A stretch of DNA of 64,000 nucleotides from CPC320 sp002684375 (GTDB lineage Bacteria > Pseudomonadota > Alphaproteobacteria > Rhodobacterales > Rhodobacteraceae): positions 133,984-197,983 of the forward strand of contig CBFIHZ010000002.1 in assembly GCA_965662545.1 (NCBI GenBank). The letters run 5' to 3'. The first letter of the stretch is position 1. Each line of letters starts with the position of its first letter. A program made the translations under genes and the position numbers. The notes under the pieces were generated by a model that worked only from the letters and a program-made list of their open reading frames with translations, did not search any database and was not told where the DNA came from. Below are positions 45,800 through 54,188 of this stretch, piece by piece.

Positions 45800-47331
45800 A
45801 CGCTTGCCTTGTAATAATCGCGGAGTTTGTGCCGCAGTATCTTGTTGTTTGGCCCAGTTGGCAATCGAGAGATATGAACGTAAAGCCGAGGCTGTTTATA
45901 CCGCGCTAGTCGGGTTTTAACAAAGCGGTTCACGGCGTCGTGATCCAAATCGACGGATCCGGTATAAAACGCCGCAATAACAGAGACATGTGGCCTGACC
46001 TCTACCTCGGTGACGGCAATATCTCCGATGTTCGGATATAGGCGTAGCGCTGCTTCAACTTCAAGCGGGCTAACGCGGTATCCGCCCGCAGTCATGATAT
46101 CATCGGCGCGGCCACAATATTCAATCTGACCGTCCCGGTCCATGATGCCCTGATCGCCGGTGACGAACCATTCGCCATCCACCAAGCGACCCAACGCCTG
46201 TTTTGCGTGACGATACCCCAGCATCAGGCCCTGGTCGTGGCGCGAGATCGCAATCATGCCCTGTGTACCTATTGCAACCGGCCCGTCGTTATCTACTATC
46301 GCTACCCGCCGGCCGGTCTGGGGCAGACCTACGGCCCCGGGACGCGCCGGATGGGATGGGCTGGCCGATATAAAGGTCGAGCATTCCGACATGCCATACG
46401 CCTCATAAACCGGGCAGCCGGTGGCCCCCCTCCAAGCATTTTGCAACGTGTCTGGCATTTTCTCACCGGCACTCAGGGCATGGCGTAATTTGGGCAGCTC
46501 CAAAGTTGTTTGATCGGCCAAAATCTTACGAAATACAGCTGGAACAGCAGCAAAAATTGTAATCTCGTGGCGATTTAAAAGCTGCGGGAGATTGTTGAAC
46601 TCGCCCGGCGTTGCGGAAATTACAGAAGTCGCGCCACACCGCCAAGGGTCTAGAAGACCAGTGCCCAAAGTATAGGTCCAATTAAAGGCGCCGGCATGCA
46701 AAAGCCGGTCGGTCCTGTGAATATCCGCCCAGTCCGCACCCATCATCCGGCGGGCCCAGATTGTTCGGTGGGCGTGCATTACCGCACGCGGGGTGCCCGA
46801 GCTGCCCGATGTATAAATAATATAGGCCAAACGATTAGGGTCACCGCGCAGATAAGACGCCGGTGGCCCTTGGCGCATATCGCGCAGCGCGGCCAGATCG
46901 ATGATCTGGCAAGCTGTATTTGCGGCGCGTTCTGTTGCAAAGCATCCGATTTCCGGGTCGTAAATAATGGCCGCAGGAGCAAGATCAAGGATAAGCTTGG
47001 CAATTTCGATTTCCGTAAGCTGGGCGGCGCAGGGCACCGGCACCAATCCCACAGCAATAGCGCCAAGAAAACTCAGCGGAAAATCTATACTGTGACCCAG
47101 CCGTAACAACACAAGATCACCCGGCCGCAGACCCCGATCCAAAAGCCCTGCGCCAGTGGCCAGAACGGCCTGTTCCAAGCGGTGAAAACTCCAAATATCG
47201 TGACGCGAGCCTCCGATCAGTTCAAGCGCTGTTTTGTTTGGGGTTTCCGAGGCATGGCGCAATGCGTAGGCGGCCAGATTAAACTGGGCCGGACAGCTGG
47301 GCGGTGGCCCTTTATCAAACAGTGACAGCAT
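45796..47331 (-). CDS. Acyl-CoA synthetase (class I adenylate-forming)
   Basis: A 511-residue ANL-superfamily enzyme. The ATP-binding P-loop-like segment is IIYTSGSSGTPRAVMHAH, then YEAYGMSEC, TGDQGIMDRDG and YCGRADDIMTAGGYRVSP, with the C-terminal catalytic lysine in GPNNKILRHK. It activates an acid as AMP ester and most likely transfers it to CoA; the benzoate-CoA ligase group is a possible relative. The substrate is unknown. I take the ATG at 47331 (MLSLFDKG), although it has no good ribosome binding site; a TTG at 47376 would add 15 residues. It faces an XRE-cupin regulator. Confidence 0.85.
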   Translation of the reverse strand: MLSLFDKGPPPSCPAQFNLAAYALRHASETPNKTALELIGGSRHDIWSFHRLEQAVLATGAGLLDRGLRPGDLVLLRLGHSIDFPLSFLGAIAVGLVPVPCAAQLTEIEIAKLILDLAPAAIIYDPEIGCFATERAANTACQIIDLAALRDMRQGPPASYLRGDPNRLAYIIYTSGSSGTPRAVMHAHRTIWARRMMGADWADIHRTDRLLHAGAFNWTYTLGTGLLDPWRCGATSVISATPGEFNNLPQLLNRHEITIFAAVPAVFRKILADQTTLELPKLRHALSAGEKMPDTLQNAWRGATGCPVYEAYGMSECSTFISASPSHPARPGAVGLPQTGRRVAIVDNDGPVAIGTQGMIAISRHDQGLMLGYRHAKQALGRLVDGEWFVTGDQGIMDRDGQIEYCGRADDIMTAGGYRVSPLEVEAALRLYPNIGDIAVTEVEVRPHVSVIAAFYTGSVDLDHDAVNRFVKTRLARYKQPRLYVHISRLPTGPNNKILRHKLRDYYKASV

Positions 47332-47396
47332 CGCAAAAGTGCTAGGAGGGTTTGGCGCCAGTTGCAAGCCGGTCAAGCCAGCGATATATCCAACCT

Positions 47397-48020
47397 ATGA
47401 CGGATCGAACCCCCTTTTCACTTTTGCGCGTCGCCCGCGAAGACGGCAGTGGTGCCGCACCAGAGCCGCTGGATTTGGGTCAACGGGTTCGCGGCCTGCG
47501 CAAAGCAAAGAAATGGACGCTGGAACAAGCTTCACAACAGGCCGGGCTGGCGCGCTCGACCTTGTCCAAAATCGAAAACGGTCAAATGTCGCCGACCTAT
47601 GACGCGCTGAAAAAGTTGGCAGTTGGTTTGGAAATATCTGTGCCACAATTGTTCACGCCGCCACGCAACACCCAGATCAACGGCCGCCTTGTCGTGACAA
47701 AATCTGGTCAGGGTCCGAAAACACCTACCGTCACTTATGAACATGAATTGCTTGCCGACACTTTAACACAAAAACAAATGATGCCTTATCGCGCGTGCAT
47801 TCGCGCCCGATCCATTGATGAATTTGACGGCTGGGTCCGCCATGATGGTGAAGAGTTTTTGTATGTTTTGACCGGTGTAATCATGCTTTATACCGAATTT
47901 TACGAACCGATGACAATGCGCCGCGGCGACAGCGCCTATTACGACGCCTCGATGGGCCACAATGTGGTGTCTTGCAGCGAAGACGACGCCACCCTTTTGT
48001 GGGTCACCACGCTGGCTTAA
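47397..48020 (+). CDS. XRE-cupin transcriptional regulator
   Basis: A 207-residue regulator with an N-terminal XRE helix-turn-helix (LEQASQQAGLARSTLSKIE, about residues 40-58) and a C-terminal cupin domain (DGEEFLYVLTG and RRGDSAYYDASMGHNV). Such proteins sense a metabolite through the cupin. It diverges from the adenylate-forming gene and probably controls that unit. The ATG at 47397 is the likely start, since earlier in-frame options lack support. Its end overlaps the aquaporin end by 4 bp (convergent). Confidence 0.9.
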   Translation: MTDRTPFSLLRVAREDGSGAAPEPLDLGQRVRGLRKAKKWTLEQASQQAGLARSTLSKIENGQMSPTYDALKKLAVGLEISVPQLFTPPRNTQINGRLVVTKSGQGPKTPTVTYEHELLADTLTQKQMMPYRACIRARSIDEFDGWVRHDGEEFLYVLTGVIMLYTEFYEPMTMRRGDSAYYDASMGHNVVSCSEDDATLLWVTTLA

Positions 48021-48664
48021 CGAAACAATTTCGGCAGTACGAAAGCCGCGAGGCCAACAGCGATCATCTGCATCACGATAAACATTGCGATATGGCCGGG
48101 ATAAATGCCGGCAAAGCTGTCGGAAAATCCCCGCGCGATGGTCACTGCGGGATTGGCGAAACTGGTGGAAGACGTATACCAATAGGCGCCGGTGATATAG
48201 AGCGCGACCAGCGTTGGGACCGCCTCTGCACGTGATTTTAGGCCACCGAAAATCACAAATAACAACCCAAAAGTGGCAATGATTTCTGAGACCCATTGGG
48301 CCGGACCTGTGCGATGCACCGTGGTTGATATTTGCCAGATCTCTTGATCGAACATCACATGAGTGACCCAAACCCCCAACAGCCCGCCGATCACCTGCAC
48401 GATGACAAATTGCATCGCCTGCCCAGGGGGGATGTCGCCACGCAGAGCAAATGCCAGCGTAACCGCCGGATTGAAATGCGCCCCCGAAACCGGAGCCAAT
48501 GTGGTAATTAAAACATACAGCATGCAACCGGTGGCGATGGCGTTCGCCAACAGGGTTATCGCGACATTTCCCGACGCCAAAGCCTCGCCCATGATACCTG
48601 ATCCGACCACTGCGATTAACAGCAATGCGGTGCCAAGACCTTCAGATAGCAGTTTAGCAGTCAT
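48017..48664 (-). CDS. Aquaporin/MIP family channel, AqpS-like
   Basis: A 215-residue channel with six membrane helices. Both pore motifs are intact, HFNPAVT (about residue 64) and FANPAVT (about residue 170). The family conducts water, glycerol or small neutral molecules. In arsenic operons of alphaproteobacteria a channel of this type (AqpS) follows arsC and lets arsenite leave the cell. Here AGGAG lies 7 bases before the ATG inside the broken arsC, which fits that arrangement. The start codon overlaps the stop of the former arsC frame (ATGA). Confidence 0.9.
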   Translation of the reverse strand: MTAKLLSEGLGTALLLIAVVGSGIMGEALASGNVAITLLANAIATGCMLYVLITTLAPVSGAHFNPAVTLAFALRGDIPPGQAMQFVIVQVIGGLLGVWVTHVMFDQEIWQISTTVHRTGPAQWVSEIIATFGLLFVIFGGLKSRAEAVPTLVALYITGAYWYTSSTSFANPAVTIARGFSDSFAGIYPGHIAMFIVMQMIAVGLAAFVLPKLFR

Positions 48665-49136
48665 GAAATTGCTCCTATACCTTTGACAGTGGCCTTCAAA
48701 TCAGCCGGCTGAATGATTTTAAACGGCTTTTGCGTAAAAGCCCGAGTGAGGCGACTGAGAATGTCAAACGCGCTTTAAAAGGCGGCATCACAATCTGTCT
48801 GCACGCTTGCCGCCGGATCCTTGTGCCCCAATGAGCCCGTATTGCGGCGCTAGGCCAGATCGGGCAGGTCTCTTGTGCCGCCCCGCCACAAACCGTGATC
48901 ACCAAATCCGTAACCGGCGCATCCGGTTTGGCAAATTCATCCCAGCTTTTAGAACGCAGGTTTACCGTGTCATGGTTCTGACCGAACAGCAACAAAAACG
49001 CTTTTGGGTGAACCCACCCGCCGGGCTGTAAGCCGGCTACATAACCCCGCAAGCGGGAGGCACCATACACTTTGAACAGCCATTCTAAAAGGATCGGGCG
49101 GGCCGAACCACCGGTGCAAGGGACACAGACATTCAT
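48661..49136 (-). pseudogene. arsC: Disrupted arsenate reductase arsC (LMW phosphatase type)
   Basis: The first 104 codons read as a thioredoxin-coupled arsenate reductase: a C-X5-R loop (CTGGSAR), RSKSWDEFAKPDAP, and VITVCGGAAQETCPIWP. After the HWG segment (about 48825) the reading frame shifts: the next conserved part, DPAA, continues in another frame from 48819. That second frame has a TAA stop at 48775-48777 and then resumes SAFDILSRL, reaching a TGA at 48661-48663 that overlaps the aquaporin start. Key residues also differ (GSARP where NSARS is usual). The gene is therefore broken by one frameshift and one stop. A sequencing error could explain the shift but hardly the stop as well. The open frame itself ends at 48696. 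Confidence 0.85.
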
Positions 49137-49190
49137 GACACCTTCAAAGCATAGATTTGTAACGGGTCAGTGTCAGTAAACCAATGACAG

Positions 49191-49316
49191 CTACAAAATT
49201 ATTTTAACCGGAGCTGTCACTATTTTGCTGGTTCCCTTCACCGCCAAACGGGCCGGCGTGCAGGCGCTGAGCGCCAGCGCCAAAATCAAGCCCGACAACA
49301 CAGCTATGCGGGTCAA
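49191..49316 (-). CDS. Small lipoprotein
   Basis: A 41-residue protein with a lipoprotein signal peptide (IAVLSGLILALALSACTP, lipobox LSAC) and a short tail of about 22 residues (TPARLAVKGTSKIVTAPV). It begins with TTG whose last two bases are part of the stop of the entericidin-like gene (TTGA overlap), which suggests coupled translation. A longer in-frame reading to 49448 exists but runs over the upstream gene. No family is recognised. Placement beside an entericidin-like gene suggests a similar membrane role, but that is a guess. Confidence 0.6.
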   Translation of the reverse strand: MTRIAVLSGLILALALSACTPARLAVKGTSKIVTAPVKIIL

Positions 49317-49426
49317 AACATGTCCCGAACCGAGCGCGCGCCGCCCGAGATGTCTTTGCCTATCCCCTCGACGGTCCCGCATCCACACAAGGCACAAAGC
49401 AGACTGATAGATAGAATTCGCATCAT
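49313..49426 (-). CDS. Entericidin-like small lipoprotein
   Basis: A 37-residue protein too short for most gene finders. It has a hydrophobic signal (MMRILSISLLCALCGC) with a cysteine at the expected lipid-attachment site, then GTVEGIGKDISGGARSVRDMF, which matches the short glycine-rich tail of the entericidin A/B family. Entericidins are tiny bacteriolytic-type lipoproteins of the envelope. It starts 8 bases after the stop of the solute-binding gene, with GAGGAA upstream. An ATG three bases later is also possible. I read this as a real gene because of the lipobox and the tail. Confidence 0.75.
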   Translation of the reverse strand: MMRILSISLLCALCGCGTVEGIGKDISGGARSVRDMF

Positions 49427-49434
49427 GGACTTTG

Positions 49435-51252
49435 TTATTCCTCTTCATACCACCAAACGTCGGGTAAAAACCCCAACCAATCGCCGTATATTGGCAATTT
49501 TTCGGGATAGTTCAACGCTTTGTTATGCGCAATACGGCTAATGTTCCACTGATAAAACGGAATCACATAACGTCCGGCAGTCAGCACCCGGTCCAAAGCG
49601 CGCGTAGCTGCCAGAAACCCTTCGCGGCTCTCGGCACTGATCAGCGCTTTGATCATTGCATCCACAGCCGGAGATTTGACACCCATCCAATTGCGTGACC
49701 CAGCTTGATCGGCGGCGTCTTGACCCCAATACAAATATTGCTCATTGCCAGGGCTCAGCGATAATCCGCGTCTGAAATATGTCATGTCAAAATCCTGCGC
49801 CTTGGTGCGGGCGGTATATTGCGCATTGTCGACCGTCGAGATGGTCACATCTATACCCAACCGCTCAAGTGCGCGGGCATAAATTTCCATGATGGCGTGA
49901 TGTTCCTTTTTGCCTTGCTGTAACAAGACCTCAAAGGTGAAGGGGGTGCCGTTGTTATCCTGAAGTTGGCCGTCTTTGACCTGCCATCCTGCGGCTTCTA
50001 ACAACGCGCCGGCTGCTGCAATATTTTTGCGATTTCGTTCGCGCCCGTCGCTCACCGGCAGGTCATACCCCTCAAGCGCGCCGGGCAACAAATCGTCCTC
50101 AAAAGGGGCTAACAGCTCACGCACTGGACCGGAGGCGGGACCCGGCTCAAAGCCCAGCACCGAATTTGAGAAATAAGATGTGATCCGCGACTGACGTCCC
50201 CCGGTCATAGCGTCATTGATGAACTCGAAGTTAAACGCCAAGATCATGGCCTCGCGGATCCGCCAGTCGGCAAACACCGACCGCCGCGTGTTCATCACAA
50301 AACCAGTCATTCCCGAGGGGCGTTGATGGGGGATAAGGGATTTTTTGACCGTTCCCGCGGCAACAGCCGGAAAATTATAATTGCTGTCCCAAGCGTCGGC
50401 ATTAAATTCTCGGTGCATGGTCAAGGCCCCGGACTTAAATGCCTCGAACGCCACCGCGCCATCGCCAAAATAATCATATCTGATCTCGTCAAAATTATTC
50501 GTGCCGCGCCGGAACGCCAAGGCGTTCCCCCAATAATCGGGGTTGCGTTTCAGCGTCAGATAACGGCCCGGCTCGAACGCACCTACGACATATGGGGCGC
50601 TGCTGATCGGGATATCCTTGAGGGAGGCATTTGCAAAGTCTTTGCTCGCCCACTGGGATTTTTTAATGATCGGTCGCATCCCGGCAATCAGTGCCAACTC
50701 GGGGTTTTGTTCTGAAAAAGTAAACCGAACCGAACGCGGACCTGTGGCTTCGGCTTTGGCGATTTTGCCCCAAAGCCCGTGATAGCGCGGATGGCCTAAC
50801 GTGCCGAGTGTTTCATACGACCACAAGACATCTTCGATGGTGACTGGAGTTCCGTCTGAGAACCGTGCCTCCGGGCGCAGGGTGAATTCGACCCAAGACC
50901 GGTCTGGCGGGGTTTCAATGCTTTCCGCCAACAATCCATATAATGAAAACGGTTCATCCCAGTTGCGGCCCATCAGAGACTCATAACCTAGGAATCGCAA
51001 CTGCCAAGGGGATTTGCCTTTTAAAATTAACGGATTGAGGGAGTCAAATCCGCCGGTTTCACCAGAAATAATAGTCCCGCCTAATGGCGCGTCCGGATTG
51101 GCATATGGCAACGATTGATAATCAGCTGGCAGCGCGGGTTTGCCATACATCGCTATACCGTGTTGGGGTTCAGCCGTCGCAGTAATAGCGAGAGTGCTCA
51201 TCAAAACTGTCGGGGTCAGACGGTAAAAAAGGGATTTGAAAAAACGTCGCAT
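49435..51252 (-). CDS. Peptide-type ABC solute-binding protein (YejA/family 5)
   Basis: A 605-residue periplasmic binding protein with a signal peptide (MRRFFKSLF, cut near TATAEP) and the family 5 (oligopeptide-binding) fold. Family segments seen include GTIISGETGGFDSLNP, ARFSDGTPVTIEDVLWSYE and the C-terminal WYEEE end. It resembles the YejA branch for oligopeptides and microcin-like peptides. No permease or ATPase is next to it, unlike the usual yejABEF set. I prefer the ATG at 51252, which has AGGAAT upstream, to the one at 51321. The entericidin-like gene follows at once. Confidence 0.88.
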   Translation of the reverse strand: MRRFFKSLFYRLTPTVLMSTLAITATAEPQHGIAMYGKPALPADYQSLPYANPDAPLGGTIISGETGGFDSLNPLILKGKSPWQLRFLGYESLMGRNWDEPFSLYGLLAESIETPPDRSWVEFTLRPEARFSDGTPVTIEDVLWSYETLGTLGHPRYHGLWGKIAKAEATGPRSVRFTFSEQNPELALIAGMRPIIKKSQWASKDFANASLKDIPISSAPYVVGAFEPGRYLTLKRNPDYWGNALAFRRGTNNFDEIRYDYFGDGAVAFEAFKSGALTMHREFNADAWDSNYNFPAVAAGTVKKSLIPHQRPSGMTGFVMNTRRSVFADWRIREAMILAFNFEFINDAMTGGRQSRITSYFSNSVLGFEPGPASGPVRELLAPFEDDLLPGALEGYDLPVSDGRERNRKNIAAAGALLEAAGWQVKDGQLQDNNGTPFTFEVLLQQGKKEHHAIMEIYARALERLGIDVTISTVDNAQYTARTKAQDFDMTYFRRGLSLSPGNEQYLYWGQDAADQAGSRNWMGVKSPAVDAMIKALISAESREGFLAATRALDRVLTAGRYVIPFYQWNISRIAHNKALNYPEKLPIYGDWLGFLPDVWWYEEE

Positions 51253-51330
51253 GGGGATGGGATTCCTGTCTAATTCGAGGCGAGCTATGGGCATGTTACG
51301 CCCGCTGCAAGCGATTTTCAAACTTTTAGC

Positions 51331-51359
51331 TTGGATGCTGGACTTATTATCGGTATAAA
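51331..51359 (+). promoter_or_regulatory. Candidate sigma-70 promoter
   Basis: TTGGAT (51331-51336), a 17-base spacer and TATAAA (51354-51359). This would start transcription at about 51366, just before the hairpin and terminator below. Spacing and -10 sequence are good. Confidence 0.55.
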
Positions 51360-51365
51360 GTGTGC

Positions 51366-51442
51366 ACTGCTCGATAGGTTTCTTGCCTGTATGAAACCTG
51401 CCTCAATAACTCAACGCCTGCCTTGCGCAGGCGTTTTTTTTT
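51366..51442 (+). ncRNA. Candidate small RNA upstream of bdhA
   Basis: About 77 bases. It starts near 51366, contains a 7-bp hairpin (51376-51382 with 51393-51399, loop of 10), a short single-stranded link and ends in a 9-bp terminator stem with nine T. It fits no gene, has its own promoter-like boxes and ends 97 bases before bdhA, so it looks like a stand-alone small RNA rather than a leader. No family was recognised. Confidence 0.55.
51413..51442 (+). terminator. Rho-independent terminator
   Basis: A perfect 9-bp stem (51413-51421 with 51427-51435), a 5-base loop and nine T (51434-51442). It terminates plus-strand transcription, though no plus-strand protein gene lies directly upstream. 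Confidence 0.92.
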
Positions 51443-51539
51443 GCAGGCGGGGTTTTATTGTCGTTGTCATCAGCGCACCAACCTTATTTGTTTGGTCTAA
51501 TTTGGCAGAGAAATATGTTATTTTGAAAGGAAAAGCGCA

Positions 51540-52313
51540 ATGTCGTTAGAAGGCAAAACTGCCATTGTCACGGGGTCAACGTCGGGAATCGGTCTGGGAA
51601 TCATACGTGGATTGGCCGAATCAGGGGCTGATGTGATTCTCAATTCGTTTACAGACACAGCGCAAGATTACGCACTGGCAGAGGGAATCGCCAAAGAATT
51701 CAACGTTTCAGCACGATATGTCTCGGCGGATATGCGTGATGGGCAAGCCTGTCGCGGGTTGATTGCCGATGTGGGACGCTGCGATATTTTGGTGAATAAT
51801 GCCGGCGTACAACATGTCGCTCCGATCGATCAGTTTCCGGCCAGTAAGTGGGATGACATCCTCGCTATCAATCTGACATCGGCGTTTCATACGACGGCCG
51901 CAGCCCTGCAAATGATGCGCGCTGCAGGCTGGGGCAGGGTGGTCAATATTGCCTCGGCGCATGGGTTAACCGCCAGTCCGTTTAAATCGGCCTATGTGGC
52001 TGCCAAGCATGGCGTGGTTGGTTTGACAAAAACCGTCGCGTTGGAGACAGCCGAAGAACCCATCACCGCAAACGCCATTTGTCCAGGGTATGTATTGACC
52101 CCTTTGCTAGAGGCGCAATTGCCCGCAACCATGGAAAAATACGGCATGGACCGTGAGACGGTGATCAAAAATATTATTCTCGACCGGCAACCGTCGCGCA
52201 GCTTTGCCACTGTTGAGCAATTGGCTGGAACATGTTGTTTTCTCTGCTCGAATGCCGCCGACCAAATTACTGGCACGACGATCAGTATGGATGGTGGCTG
52301 GACCGCGATGTGA
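51540..52313 (+). CDS. bdhA: 3-hydroxybutyrate dehydrogenase
   Basis: A 257-residue short-chain dehydrogenase that interconverts 3-hydroxybutyrate and acetoacetate with NAD, used to recover carbon from poly-hydroxybutyrate. The cofactor loop is TGSTSGIGLGI, then NNAGVQHV, the catalytic serine region NIASAHGL and the Tyr-X3-Lys pair SAYVAAKHG. The block AICPGYVLTPLLEAQ is typical of this dehydrogenase. AAAGGA lies 8 bases before the ATG. A small-RNA candidate lies upstream. Confidence 0.93.
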   Translation: MSLEGKTAIVTGSTSGIGLGIIRGLAESGADVILNSFTDTAQDYALAEGIAKEFNVSARYVSADMRDGQACRGLIADVGRCDILVNNAGVQHVAPIDQFPASKWDDILAINLTSAFHTTAAALQMMRAAGWGRVVNIASAHGLTASPFKSAYVAAKHGVVGLTKTVALETAEEPITANAICPGYVLTPLLEAQLPATMEKYGMDRETVIKNIILDRQPSRSFATVEQLAGTCCFLCSNAADQITGTTISMDGGWTAM

Positions 52314-52367
52314 TCAAAAATCAGTGCCGCATTAATCAGTGCCGCATTGCTGTCATATGGGGATTAA

Positions 52368-53192
52368 TTAGACTACGGACCCAGCTTTTTCTGTGTTCTT
52401 GGCCTCTTGGCGGGCCAATTGCGACTTGGCGCTGTCGTTGTCGGCGGTCTCTAAAACAGAGCGAGTAGCCGAAGCATCTTGAGGCTCTGCAACTAATAGA
52501 GGGGGGGCATCTTCTTTTTGCGGATACACAAGCCCGGCTGAAATCACCAGTTTCGCCGCCTCTTCCACGGTCATATCCAGCTCAATAACGTCTTTGCGCG
52601 GCACAAACAGCATAAACCCAGAGGTCGGGTTCGGGGTGGTCGGCACAAAAATACTAAGAAGATCATCGGCAGTTTTGGGATGGCGTGCAATTTCGCCTCT
52701 AGCGCTTGTAGTCACAAAGCCGACCGCCCAGACATTTTTCCGCGGATATTCGATCAGGCAGGATTTCTCGAACGACCGGTCAGATTGGGCAAAGACGGTC
52801 TCAGCCAGTTGTTTAACGCCAGAATAGACCGAGCGTACAACTGGCATTCTTGCAACAACAGATTCGGCGTATCGAATCATCGAGCGCCCAATAAATCCCT
52901 TTGCAAGCGAACCAACAAGGATCGTAAACAACAAAAACAGCACGACCCCAACGCCACGTATGTTGACCTTGGTTTCAGGACCGAACAAGTTTTTAAAGAA
53001 TTGTTCCGGCTGATAGGGGCCCGGCACAAACGGCAGCACAACCCCATCTACCCAACCGATGACCGACCAAATCAACCAAATAGTCAGGGCCACTGGTGCG
53101 ATTACCACGAGCCCGGTCAAAAAACTTGACCTCAGGGTCGCAAAGATACCGGGCTTTTTTGCTTTTGGGGTCTGATCGAAAGGGGTTGTCAT
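52368..53192 (-). CDS. DUF502-family membrane protein
   Basis: A 274-residue protein with two membrane helices (about residues 23-43 and 80-100) and a conserved soluble part containing PVVRSVYSGVKQLAE, NPTSGFMLFVP and AAKLVISAGLV, which define DUF502. The function is unknown. Relatives in plants and algae (LIKE-COV) act in membrane trafficking. The C-terminal tail is acidic. The ATG at 53192 is preferred to one three codons earlier. It is on its own between bdhA and psuG. Confidence 0.9.
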   Translation of the reverse strand: MTTPFDQTPKAKKPGIFATLRSSFLTGLVVIAPVALTIWLIWSVIGWVDGVVLPFVPGPYQPEQFFKNLFGPETKVNIRGVGVVLFLLFTILVGSLAKGFIGRSMIRYAESVVARMPVVRSVYSGVKQLAETVFAQSDRSFEKSCLIEYPRKNVWAVGFVTTSARGEIARHPKTADDLLSIFVPTTPNPTSGFMLFVPRKDVIELDMTVEEAAKLVISAGLVYPQKEDAPPLLVAEPQDASATRSVLETADNDSAKSQLARQEAKNTEKAGSVV

Positions 53193-53276
53193 AAAATCCA
53201 CATAGTGCTGCCAGAACCTGTCAATACTGATTTTTGCAACGTTTCACAATGCAATGACGCGCAAATTTGAACAACT

Positions 53277-54188
53277 TTATGTCAATGTGTTAATTTCTTG
53301 GGCAATTTCTGCAGCAAGGCGGGCATTGTTGCGCACAAGCGCAATATTTGCGGTGAGTGAGCGGCCATCTGTCAGGTCAAAAATCCGCTGTAAAAGAAAT
53401 GGTGTGACCGCTTTACCGACGATTCCTTGCCTCTCCGCGTCCGCCAGGGCGGTTCGGATAAAAGGTGCCATCTCGCTCTGGCTGATCTCTTCGGCTTGCG
53501 GCACAGGGTTGACGACCAACTGGCCGCCTGGCAGGTCCAGTTGTTGGCGCATGAAATGGGCCCGGGCAATCTGGGCCGATGTGTCCATTCTTAGCGGCGC
53601 CGGCAATTCAGATTGCGCCGACCAAAAGGCGGGTAAGCTGTCCTGCCCATAGGCAATCACCGGAACGCCAAGCGTTTCGAGAACCTCGAGAGTTTTGGGC
53701 AGGTCCAGAATTGCTTTTGCACCTGCCGCCACCACTGTGACGGGCGTTTGCGCTAATTCATGCAGATCGGCCGAGATGTCAAAACTGTGCTCGGCACCGC
53801 GATGGACCCCCCCAATGCCACCGGTGGCAAACACCGAAATTCCGGCATGGGCCGCCCCAATCATCGTGGCCGCCACGGTTGTGGCCCCGGTGCCGCCCAT
53901 CGCCATACAGGCCGCCAGATCAGCCCGCGACAGTTTCGCCGCCTCACGGGTTTGCGCCAGCCCGGTCAGTTGCGCATCGGTCAGCCCGATGCACAGACGC
54001 CCGTCAAGCACGGCAATGGTCGCCGGTATCGCACCAGAATCACGAATACATTGTTCCACATCCTGTGCCATTTTAAGATTTTCGGGCCAAGGCATGCCAT
54101 GGGTGATGATAGTGCTTTCCAGCGCCACCAGCGGCTGCCGTTCGCTTTGAGCGGTCTGAACTTCGGGCGAAAGGGTAAGCAAACTCAT
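53277..54188 (-). CDS. psuG: Pseudouridine-5'-phosphate glycosidase
   Basis: A 303-residue enzyme that splits pseudouridine 5'-phosphate to uracil and ribose 5-phosphate. The family block FATGGIGGVHRGAEHSFDIS and the N-terminal ALESTIITHGMPWPEN are typical, with a conserved acidic catalytic region. It overlaps the upstream kinase gene by 4 bp, so the two form the PsuK-PsuG breakdown pair that salvages pseudouridine from RNA. Confidence 0.95.
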   Translation of the reverse strand: MSLLTLSPEVQTAQSERQPLVALESTIITHGMPWPENLKMAQDVEQCIRDSGAIPATIAVLDGRLCIGLTDAQLTGLAQTREAAKLSRADLAACMAMGGTGATTVAATMIGAAHAGISVFATGGIGGVHRGAEHSFDISADLHELAQTPVTVVAAGAKAILDLPKTLEVLETLGVPVIAYGQDSLPAFWSAQSELPAPLRMDTSAQIARAHFMRQQLDLPGGQLVVNPVPQAEEISQSEMAPFIRTALADAERQGIVGKAVTPFLLQRIFDLTDGRSLTANIALVRNNARLAAEIAQEINTLT

